The notes beneath the pieces are model-generated. The model was not told the DNA's origin and searched no databases. It saw only the letters and a program-made list of their open reading frames with translations. A program made the translations under genes and the position numbers. DNA of 64,000 bases from Hypholoma sublateritium FD-334 SS-4 (lineage: Eukaryota; Basidiomycota; Agaricomycetes; Agaricales; Strophariaceae), in the NCBI GenBank assembly GCA_000827495.1, contig KN817600.1:117589-181588 (forward strand). Direction: 5' to 3'. Positions 34,701 to 43,687 of the stretch are shown here, in pieces; positions within the stretch are counted from its first letter, which is position 1; each line of letters opens with the position of its first letter.

Positions 34701-34960
34701 GCAGCTGCAGTGCGTCAGCGGAAGGGGGCGCACCGAGGACGGAGTTGGAGTCGTAGTTCGGGTCGAAGTAGCTTTCGCGGGTGTACGTCGAGTCGTCGTC
34801 GTCCCGTATCTCGTCCGAATCTGCCTCCCCCTCAGCCCCGCCCACCACCTCCTATAACAACACAGGAAAACGCACCGAGGGACTTGCGCGCGCGCAGCGG
34901 GTACTCCGCCAGCACATGCGTCTCGAGGTCCTCCTTCGAGCCGCCCAGCGACAGCGACAT
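28725..34960 (-). CDS. Oligopeptide transporter (OPT family), 38 exons
   Basis: Proton-coupled plasma-membrane importer of small peptides or glutathione-like substrates; 788 aa. Exons in transcript order: 34960-34876, 34820-34734, 34678-34509, 34375-34262, 34071-33969, 33271-33182, 32980-32846, 32699-32666, 32577-32547, 32469-32453, 32370-32302, 32167-32154, 32092-32048, 31987-31965, 31870-31839, 31691-31569, 31432-31371, 31269-31171, 31106-31077, 31019-30933, 30869-30806, 30751-30692, 30585-30579, 30520-30493, 30442-30409, 30354-30345, 30277-30198, 30144-30127, 30074-30045, 29963-29918, 29862-29821, 29716-29565, 29488-29483, 29334-29204, 29090-29030, 28980-28930, 28878-28798, 28740-28725. 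Family landmarks: [130 protein letters not shown], and a C-terminus GETFGPKVW. All phases agree and the sum is 789 codons. The exon 31-32 junction is the least certain. Confidence 0.9.
29483..29488 (-). other. 6-nt micro-exon of the OPT gene
   Basis: CTTCCC, bounded by an acceptor ending GTGCAG and a donor beginning GTGCGT. It supplies the middle of Asn-Phe-Pro-Leu, which joins LLNYL to VFSGVG as in the family consensus NFP.(V/I)F(S/T)G. Without it the phases of the flanking exons (2 and 2) would still join in frame but delete two conserved residues. Confidence 0.75.
30345..30354 (-). other. 10-nt micro-exon of the OPT gene
   Basis: TTATATGAAG between acceptor ATGAAG and donor GTATTG. It encodes the conserved His-Tyr-Met-Lys junction (LGHYMKIPPR), which the neighbouring exons lack. 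Confidence 0.78.
30579..30585 (-). other. 7-nt micro-exon of the OPT gene
   Basis: TTTCAAG between an acceptor ending GTGTAG and a donor beginning GTATGC. It gives the Phe-Lys of the conserved AMM.FKTYGY.TMAQA block and restores the reading phase between its neighbours. Confidence 0.78.
32154..32167 (-). other. 14-nt micro-exon of the OPT gene
   Basis: GCTCGCCACGCCTT between CTGTAG and GTACGT. It completes the conserved GSPLATPWWAEANV block. Another short exon of 17 nt (32469-32453, Val-Asn-Gln-Leu-Phe-Gly) precedes by one exon. Confidence 0.78.
33272..33968. repeat. Repeat-filled 697-nt intron of the OPT gene
   Basis: Most introns in this gene are 45-110 nt; this one is about 700. On the plus strand it holds a G-rich tract (33280-33380, many GGGT words), a long GTTC/GTGC/GTCC tetranucleotide tract (33440-33725) and a purine-only tract of GGGA/GGAAA words (33860-33960). 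Long ORFs on both strands here are repeat artefacts. Confidence 0.8.
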
Positions 34961-37668
34961 CGCGCGCGTGCTCGAGCTCGTGCTCGCGGTGCTCGTCACG
35001 GTGCTCGGGCGCGCCTCGGCGGCGGCGGGCGGGGGTGCGTGTGCGAGCTCCAGCGTCGCGGCGCTGCGTATCGAGGTGGGTATAGGTGGGTGTGGGTAAT
35101 CGCTAAGTAAAGTAAAGTATCACTGCGCTCCCACCCTCCCTTCCATGATGGGGGAGAAGGCATCACGTGCGGGCTTTAGCAATCCTGGAAGCCTTAGCTT
35201 GGCGGCCCATCAGCGGCGCCTTGGCGCCCATCAGACGCGGCCGCGGTGCGCCTTATCCATCCGCATGCGGCTTATCGCGCGCGTGCCTGCTATACAAATG
35301 CAGGTACTGCACCCGACCAGGGCCTGCCCCTTCGAGTGTCGAGCGTCGAGCGCGGCGAGGCGCCCGTGCGATATCGAGGCGCGTATCGAGCGTATCGCAG
35401 CGCGATGTCGAGCGTATCACATCCGACGACCCCCCCACACCGCTTGCGCGCGAGTTAGCTGTACAGCTACATAAGCCACCCACCCACCCCGTCTCCCCAG
35501 AAATAGCGCTGTCATAAGCTACCCTACGCACACGGGCACCTCGGGCCTGCGCGCTATGTATAGGCGCGCCCCCGTGGCACGTCTAGGTGCGCTATGTATA
35601 CCTACATACGAATACGCATACCACACCCCATCAAGAGCGAACGCTGATCACCGAGGACGATATATCACCCGGCGCACCCCCGCCTTATTCGTGCGTCCGC
35701 GCTAACTAAGTATAACTGTATAAGTACGCCTGCCCCATTCCATCCGAGGCCGTGATGCCCTGTGTACCCCGCCGTGATGCCCCCTCCTACATAGGTTGGA
35801 ACTTGGCACGCGCCGAGCCGCCGCCCATCATGCATCCGGTCACCCGCCAGTGCCAGCCAGGCTGTCGCCGTCAGAACTCTATCGATATCGATATCAGCCC
35901 CCTCACATGGGCCCGCACCCCCATCCGTCCCATCGAGCGCGACCTTGAAACCTTAACCTTGAGCTTGAGCTTCACCTTCCCCCCCTTCCTCCCTTCCTTC
36001 CCCGGCACATGCACGCACACGCACACGCACACGCACCTAAATTCTAGCCTCTAGCTCTCGAACACCCCAGAACACGGCACACGACGCCCCGCCCCGCCGG
36101 CCCCCACCCGCCTCCCCATCTACCTCTGCGCAGTTCTATAAACGGCTCGCGCCGCGCCATATATAGACGCCACCCACCCGCCCCACCCGCCCGGGCCGGA
36201 GCGCACGCACTGACGCACACGCCACAGAGGCGCGCGTATACCGCTAGGGCCTAACGTGCGCCGGCGCCGGCGCTCGACGGACGTGCTGCGCACCACCGAT
36301 GCGCCGAGTCTACACCGTGCTGAGTAGCGTGAGATATTTATGGGGGGCGCTGCGCAGGCGAGGGGTAGTGGGAAGGGGAAAGGGGGATATGGTTATCACA
36401 TGCCAGTGCATTGGCGTTTTTATATAGCAGCACTTTACTTACTAAGTCCATCGAGGTATCGTCGGCGTCGGTGCGCCGTCGTCCGCCGCTGTCTGGTAGT
36501 GATAATGATACGACACTAACGCCGACCCCCGCGCGGACGACTAAAACAAACAAAAAACGCACCCCCACCAACACAGCAACACCCCACCCATCCCACCCCA
36601 TCCCAGGTCCACCCCCCCCTCTCCCCCTCCTCGTTCACTACCCCCGCCCCCCTCATCGCACCGGCGAAAGCGCGCCAGCGCCAGAGCGCCCATGCAGCTG
36701 ACCGACAATACGTGCCAAGTCCAGCGGGGGCGCATTGTGCGGTCCTCCAACACAAGCGAGCGAGTGAGCGCGGATAGATATCTGAGGTACGATAGATCCC
36801 AGAAGGATACGTGATTTTTATCCTCGCATTTTTTGAACGACTTTGCGTGCGAGGTGACTATATACACCGCCAAGCGTCGTACGCCGTGCAGTAAGTACGC
36901 CGACGACCGCTGCACGAGCGCAGATCGGCTCAGAGGCAAGGAGCGCGTCCGTGTGGATATAACGCAGCGCTCGCCTCTTACTTAGACCCGAGGGACTCGA
37001 AGAATCTCCCCATCCACAGGCGGCTCGGGGCTATCTAACACATGCCAGTGCGGACTGGCTTTTTTACTACTACATACATCGAGCTGAGCGGGTGGTCGGC
37101 GTCAGTGACGGTGCGCCGGCGGCGCCAAGTAGTTAAAGTACAAGCCGTCGCGCGCCGCTCGGCGCTCCGGCGACTCGGATACTTATAACTTTCTGACGTC
37201 CGATAAACCCCCAGCTAAAAAAATTATCCTCGTTTTCTCACCCGACGTACATGCCTATATCCACACCGCCAAGCGCGTCATCCGCCGTGTAAGTAGCACG
37301 CACGCCCGTCCGACGTGCGCATCCCCGCGCACAGGGCCCGTCCCACACATCGACGCAGAGCAAGGTATCGGCGCGCCCGCCGTGGATGGACAACGCGCGG
37401 TCTCCTCGTGGCAGACCTGCGGGACTCCTTTCAGCGGCGTTCATCCTAGATAAGACGCATAAACCCGGATAAGTACTACGCGCGTAGGCCCCTTGGACGC
37501 GCCAGCTGTTTCGCGTTTCGCGTCGACGCCAGAGAGCCTTTGGACATAACTTCACACGGTGCATCACCCTGGGGGACCCGGTGATGCGAAATGTATGTGC
37601 AGACGAGGCCACGCGCGGCGGCTGCGTGCGATACATACGATACTGCAGAGTCTCTCTTAATTAAGTTA
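34961..37668. other. GC-rich gene desert with short repeats
   Basis: No supported gene over 2.7 kb. Contains a (CACACG)n run at about 36010-36040 and two diverged copies of a block of about 600 bp (near 36400-36990 and 37030-37560). The part next to 34960 should hold the OPT promoter. Confidence 0.5.
36400..37560. repeat. Two diverged tandem copies of a block of about 600 bp
   Basis: Shared words in the same order: CACATGCCAGTGC, a T-rich run before a TCGAG/TCGAGC segment, GTCGGCGTCGGTG / GTCGGCGTCAGTG, and CACCGCCAAGCG. Minus-strand translations of both copies give a DADD/DADH-like stretch, so the block may derive from a decayed gene. Copies are too diverged to delimit precisely. Confidence 0.45.
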
Positions 37669-38975
37669 ATGCACAGCCACATCGATGGCACGGGATTGGC
37701 GCCTCGGCCTCTCATCCACGCTGTCGGTTTTTATCTGCCACCACTGACATCTAAAAAAAGCAAAAGTCCGAAGAGGAAGAGGGCGTCGGAGACCACGAAC
37801 GGGGAAGAGGTCAGTCGTGACGCCTCCAACGACCCGGACGCGAGGAAGACCATAAAATCCAAGAAGGGAGGGGTGTCGGACGAAACATGCAGTGAGCAAG
37901 GCACCAGCGCCGACCCGCCGCCTCCAAGTCTTCTGTTCTATCTGAGCCCACGCGCGATGCGCTGAGAGCTCTAGCGTTTGTTACTGGAAAGCCGTGTGTG
38001 GTGAGGTGTGCCATCACCGAGGTCACCAGCCGCGGGCATCCCATCGAGGTGTCTCATGTAGTCCGCAGTGGCCTTCCGAGGGCCACGGTAAGTAGAAACA
38101 CATCTACCGCACTGAAATATTATACAGTATTAACGTACATATAACGTAGGTTCATATACTGGAATGGGCGTGGAACAGGGATTGTAAAACGCTGGATCTG
38201 GATACCCATTATAACATCCTGCCACGTAAGAAATCCGCCCCCCCCCCCACAATCATCATCCCCGCAATTACTAATAATTCTCCAGTCGCGAGCGGGCTCT
38301 ACGAAATTTTTGAACGCACCACTCTAAATGGTCCCACTGGCTGGTTTTGGGTTCCCAGTGACCGAAAGCTAATCAGCGATATGCATATCGCCTACTGTGA
38401 AAAACCAAAACGTTCGAAGGCGAAGGGTCGGAGGAAAGATCCATGTGATGTATGCTTCAGCTCCCTCATTTCTTACTACCTCTGAATCATTTTCCAGTTC
38501 TACAACGACGAGAAAGCCTTCAAATACCGGATAGTAGCCTTTCACGAGCTCTCGCAGGCAACTGCTTTCAGACAGTACCATTTGGAGGCAGATAATTGCA
38601 TCAACAAAAAAGTGCAGCACGCTGCATGAGTACCCATTTGATGGGCTTGATGAAGTCCCACTTCATATCCAACCCCACTACACCATCTTCAACACCGGCG
38701 AAAAAATAGCGCAGCGATTCAAGCTGGACGTAACCTGCGAACTTGACGCAACACAAACTTCGGAAATTATGTCAGAATTCAGCATGTTCGGCAGGGACGT
38801 TATACGCGACATTATCAAGATATATTCTATATACTGCGCGTGGGTTACTGCCAGTCCACCAGCGCAGTGGGGACCAACTGTGGGTTCGCACCAGCCTGGC
38901 CCGCGTACCAGAAGCTATGCCAAAAAAGCGGAAGCCTCCTCCAAATCTGATTCTCTGTCAGACTCATCTTGTTAA
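37669..38975 (+). pseudogene. HNH-nuclease-like protein of the Agaricomycete type, with one-base frameshift
   Basis: Proposed exons: 37669-37809, 37908-38087, 38150-38225, 38286-38449, 38498-38975. The conserved block reads GHPIEVSHVVRSGLPRAT, then ILEWAWNRDCKTLDLDT and HYNILPLASGLYEIFER, matching my memory of the abundant agaric proteins with an HNH-like fold (His in SHV, EWAWG/N, LD.DT.YNI). The basic N-terminus (KKSKSPKRKRA) could be a nuclear signal. The final exon opens FYNDEKAFKYRIVAF, but stops after a six-A run at 38606-38611; removing one A restores LHEYPFDGLDEVPLHIQP and continues to the stop at 38975, for about 345 aa. The exon length (478 nt) is exactly one base too long. Either a recent null allele or a sequencing error in the homopolymer. 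The first intron is tentative. Confidence 0.62.
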
Positions 38976-41046
38976 ATAGATCCCTGGGACTCTATGTGGT
39001 GAATGCCCCACGATCCGAGGGCAGTGCTCCATCCGATGCACAACCGACCTCCGATATCATGGGACATTCGGTTGACAGTGACACAGTCCACAACAGGGTT
39101 TAAGTCATTGGGTCAAGGAAGTTTCGGTCAGCACCGTGCGTCGCCCGCGCGTCAACAAAAGAGCAGTTAAACAGTAAACCCAAAGAGCATTCCGGTTGTT
39201 TCGATACACCATGTACATACCCGTTCGTATACATAATTACGTCGAAAGAGATTGGATTGTGTGGGCGTTGCCGCGCAGAAAGGACACCACACGCGCGGCG
39301 AGTAGTGGGACGCCCTGGTCGGAATTGATGGAAATGATAGAATCTTTGAAAACGATTGTACATTCTCACGACAGAAGGTCCGCAAGAGGGTGCGCGGAAT
39401 GTACAGATAAGTGAGAGCCTTTCCAAGGGCGTAAACGACGATACGACAGACGCGAGACAAGACGGCCGACGGCCGACACACTGGCTGGCACCAGTGTTCG
39501 CTCGGATGAAAGCTATGTCGTTGGACGTTATCGCGCCAAGCGCGCCAGTCACTCTAGATCTGCAGTGTAAATTGTTCGCCGGGAAGCGAGGTGCAAGGCT
39601 GTATCGGCAGGAATCATGCATTCCGGTATGCTTGTTTCTCAAGAACCCGGCTCGACGACGACAATCAGTCAGTCTCAAATTGCACCCACAGAAGATCCGC
39701 ACCAACGGAATACAGGTATGTGAGAGCGCGTCCGGTGGCGCAAACGACGATAAGGCAGACGCGAGACAAGATGGACGACGGGAGACATAGGGTGGCACCA
39801 GTTTCCGCTCGATTGGACGTTATCGAGCCAAGCGCGCCAATCACCCTGGAATATAAAGGTACCAAGGCATTACCGGCAGGAACATGGGTCCTTGACTATT
39901 CCATCAAGATTCGGCGCGGAAAAGAACGAGCGTTCTCAGCTGGGCTTGACGAGGGAGACGCCGCAGCTGCCGTCGCCGAATCTAGGATATGACGTAATGA
40001 GGACCCATAGATCCACGGACATAATGCACTTTGAGGTCTAGACAAGTGCCGGGAGGAGGTGGAGCATGGTAGTCCGCAACAACGAGGCAGTCTTTCCCAA
40101 ACGACGACGTTTGTGGGATTTCCAACGTCGAAGAGATGGCAGTGTTAGTTCAATGCAGAGTGATTTCGGACCTGAGCCAGGGTAAAATAGACAATTCGAA
40201 TGAATATCAGATATGCCAGGGTTTGGGAGCGTTCGGTATGAACCTGCGTCATCCAAATTCCATTGCCTTCTGGCGAGAATGCCGTACGCGCAGTGTATCC
40301 CTTGGAGGAGGCAATCGGTAGGTAGGATCTTTGGCAAACAAGGGGGTTGGAGCAGTTAGTATCGCATAGAGCTTCACCACGCGTTATAGGAGCAAGCCCA
40401 AAGTCCGTTGAAGGTGCCCCAATGGGACTTGCGCTCGAACCCGCTTTCGATTCTGCCACTGGAAGGAGGGACAGAGGGTTATGAATATCTAATGCGGGTT
40501 GTTTACCAGCTTCCAGTTCATCTCTGAAACTCTATATGAAGTCAGCATCATTGCAGGGCCCTTTTCACCCACCTCTGCTTGCCTCGGGAATGGCAATACC
40601 CAGAGCGCCATGACATTGACACCACCGCAATATTGAAGCGAACCGGATTCCGGTCATGAAAACAGTGGGGAAATGGCTGGATGAGGACTGATGTGAAATG
40701 CAGAGTCCAACTTGGCGGATAAGTGCGATATGGGTAGAATCAGAGTTACCAGTGAATAAGAGGCAAGAGCAAACTGGCTTTGTATGACCTTTCAAGCTTC
40801 AAGTTGCAGAGACAAGCGGGGATAGTTCGGAGCGTAAATATTTGGAATACCGACATGATCACGTTTGCGCAGTGCATTCAGGGGCAACACGCGACGTGCT
40901 TGCTGCCAAAACTCTGCACGAAATATGTATTTCACGACGCCTCTCTGACCAGCTTTTCTATTATACGCACACTCTGAAGATACCCCATATCATAAATCGC
41001 CCACGAACCACTTCAACTGTTTATAACCACAGCACCAATTTTCACC
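38976..41046. other. No confident gene; contains a duplicated segment
   Basis: Several overlapping ORFs of 60-230 codons on both strands without family features. The only clear structure is the direct duplication at 39.4-39.9 kb. May be remnants of decayed genes. Confidence 0.4.
39408..39855. repeat. Direct duplication of about 140 bp
   Basis: Copies at about 39410-39555 and 39718-39855 share GTGAGAGC, AAACGACGAT, CAGACGCGAGACAAGA, GGCACCAGT, GCTCG and TTGGACGTTATCG.GCCAAG. On the plus strand both translate to a related peptide (DARQDGRR then DVI.PSAP.TL). Protein family not recognised. Confidence 0.6.
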
Positions 41047-43207
41047 ATGGATCCCAAAGCCGCGTCTGCCTACAGTTCAGTTCCCTTGGTAAATAAGCCC
41101 CCGACCCCGAGCCACAGACACGCAGCACCGTCAGGCAAGTATACGACTTTACCTTTGAGTCGTAACTCGCTTATTGACGGAAGTTTTGTCGTAATGTACC
41201 TCAGCACCCTGGCCGTTTGTGGATATCGACGATGACGTATGGATGAATGGAGCGCGCAACGATGGTTGATTCACTGACCGAAAGTTTGCAGGTTGATCCT
41301 AACCGGATGGAAGACCCAGACAGCCATCTTGTCCTCACGGCCGTCGCATGCGATCACAAGCAGACGCCAGGCCAAGAAGTGTGCTGGTGCAAGTACCCCC
41401 AGGCTCTCTATCCGAATTGGACGCCGCGCCAGCAGAAGAAGGCCAAGCTCTCCAGCATACTGGACAAGCGCGTGGCGCTCTCCGCAGTGCACTGCCTGGA
41501 TGTATACCAAGACGGCTCGTTTGTTAATGCAGGAAAAAGCGATGTGAACCAGCGGACGGTAGACAGCTTTTGGCGGACACTTCAGCAAGGGGTGCGTATT
41601 CTTATCATTGTGAAATATTAGTCCTACTCAATTCTAAATAGAGGCCTTCGGACGTGCATTTGCGCGCTCTGTTTGTTGACGGTTTGTCTGCAAATGTGAT
41701 GCAGATATTGGGGACGCGGTACAATCTTGAGCCATTCTTTTTTTCGTCCGCTGTCGGATGGATACCTTCGCGACATCAAACAAATGTAGTTCCACATGAA
41801 TCCGACCGTACGTTTTCTTTGGTTTCTGCCCAATTTTTGGCTTAATATCAGATAGATATCACCATAACTCTCACCTTCGTTCGCTCGATGTCCGGCCCAA
41901 CGGGTGGTATGCCCGAGCCAAGCAACAGCCAGTCTGACACGGTTATCGACACACTGGTTCCTCTGACACTGCGTTCGAGTGGTATCGTACTGCTCTCAGA
42001 CCAACTGGCGGTGCACATGGTCCGCTCACGGGCCAGCAACACCATCATTTCTCTGCATCCCAAAACTCAAATGCACGGCGTATCCGCCCAGACTCTGCAT
42101 TCACGCGTGCATGCGGCAGGGCGCTCGGTGTACTGGAACAGCATCTTCAAGAATACGATGGACGCTACATTCGTCCTCCTGAGCCTGCTGTGGTATGCTC
42201 TGTATGCATGGGACGAGGCGCTCGAGCACCTGTACAGCCATGTCTGCTTCCTCGAGTCGCAGGTCATCTCCACGAGCGACATCAAACTCTCGCGCGAGCT
42301 GCATGTTATCCGCGCCCACTTGTTACACTACGAGACCCTCTTGAAGGATTTCACGAAGACTATCGACTTCGTATGCAGTACTCCGAATCCCAGTCTGGAG
42401 CCCACCTCCGAAGATGACGCCAAAATGGAAGACATGCGGAGGCGAAGCCAGGCAATGCTAGAGAGGGAATGTGGGAACATGTTGACCGAGATAGCGAGGC
42501 TCGAGAGGAGTAGGAACATGCAGGATGCGCGGGTGAAGAACGTGATGGACTTGGTATGCTATCTTCGTCTTTGCTATCACATATACTCATCTGCATTTGT
42601 TTCCAGTCGTTCAGTATGGCCAATATAGAAGATAGTAAGGGCGTGCAATTGCTCACCGAGGCATCCATGAAAGATAGTGCTGGTAAGCTTCAATTACTCG
42701 CAACATCTCGCCATATTAACGCGATTGCCCACGATTAGCCATCAAGCAAATCTCATATCTAACAATGGCATTCGCTCCCGCCGGCTTCGTTGCTGTAAGC
42801 CGCATGGCCCATGGGATGTATTCGAACTGATTATCATTTCATTTCGTAAACAGGGTGTCTTTGGAATGAACGTCACCGCACTCAATCCCGGATCATACGG
42901 AACACTCGCAAAATATATCGCTACCGCTGTTCCTCTCACTGTCTTGACTATCTGGGTCATCGTTGCGTTCCAAATCCAAATCCCAGATCCACATGCAGAC
43001 AAAGTCGTGAAAGCGCAGAGGTCTGAAGGGTCGCTGGACGAAGGCAACCTGCTGGATCAGCGGCAGACCGCCGCGGGCTTCAAGCGCCTGGATCTATGGG
43101 AGCGTATCTGGTGGCCCATCGTGCTGCTCTCGACGTTCATGGAAAGGAGGAGGCTACGGAACGAGATGCTTTCGAGGACGTCGCAGCGAAGGATACTAAC
43201 GGATTAG
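41047..43207 (+). CDS. CorA-like divalent cation transporter
   Basis: Eight exons: 41047-41134, 41205-41236, 41292-41591, 41642-41807, 41856-42553, 42607-42682, 42739-42794, 42854-43207, giving 589 aa. The long N-terminal cytosolic domain carries WPFVDIDDDVDPNRMEDPD and HLVLTAVACDHKQTPGQEVC, then a helical region (RRRSQAMLERECGNMLTEIA). The membrane part has SYLTMAFAPAGFVAGVFGMN, with the diagnostic GMN triplet of CorA/Mrs2/Alr channels at residues 476-478, and a second helix YIATAVPLTVLTIWVIVAF. The C-terminus is basic (MERRRLRNEML). These proteins form pentameric Mg2+ or related cation channels. Intron 1 uses a GC donor (CAG|GCAAGT), which is the only way to keep phase into the PWPFVDIDDD exon. 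Identification as CorA-like is firm; the ion is inferred. Confidence 0.88.
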
Positions 43208-43687
43208 GGATTGACCCCCATGCAGAACGCTCGGTACAGAGTAGGCGTATCCTATGGGTTGCTCGGAATAATTGTATAGATGCAGTTGTAATGCTATGCA
43301 TATAGGGTGGATGTAATCTCTTTGTGTGCGTGAAAATAGAGCACTCGTATAGAGTAGCCACCTTTTGCGGTGTCCAAATTGCTGACGGCAGTGCCTGGGC
43401 CTCGCCATGTGCAAATGCAGTGGGCGCAACCTTGACGCGTCGACGCGACTCATTGCACGTGCTCGCAATTTCAAACAACACTCGCCGCCGCCGGCCACCT
43501 CCTTTCGACATTTCCCTCTCCCATTACTTACTCTTATTTCAAGCGATAAATCTATGCAAACCTCACAAATCAACTTGTTATTCAAGCTGGTAATAAATTA
43601 GGCTACTGTCACATCTGCATAAGGTAAGATGCAACTTTTACCTGTCGACGTCCGCGATGCTGACATGCGATCGAAGTGTTCTGGGGC
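43208..43687. other. Intergenic region, no gene seen
   Basis: Between the CorA-like gene and the SET gene on the same strand. No supported exon. Confidence 0.4.

Noticed and set aside
33217..34756. Long plus-strand ORFs of 290 and 259 codons
   Set aside because: They are made of simple repeats and antisense of OPT exons; the minus-strand OPT exons explain the conserved sequence.
41225..41290. Apparent coding in three frames before VDPNRM in the CorA-like gene
   Set aside because: A GT-AG intron from 41237 to 41291 in phase 0 explains the region without frameshifts.
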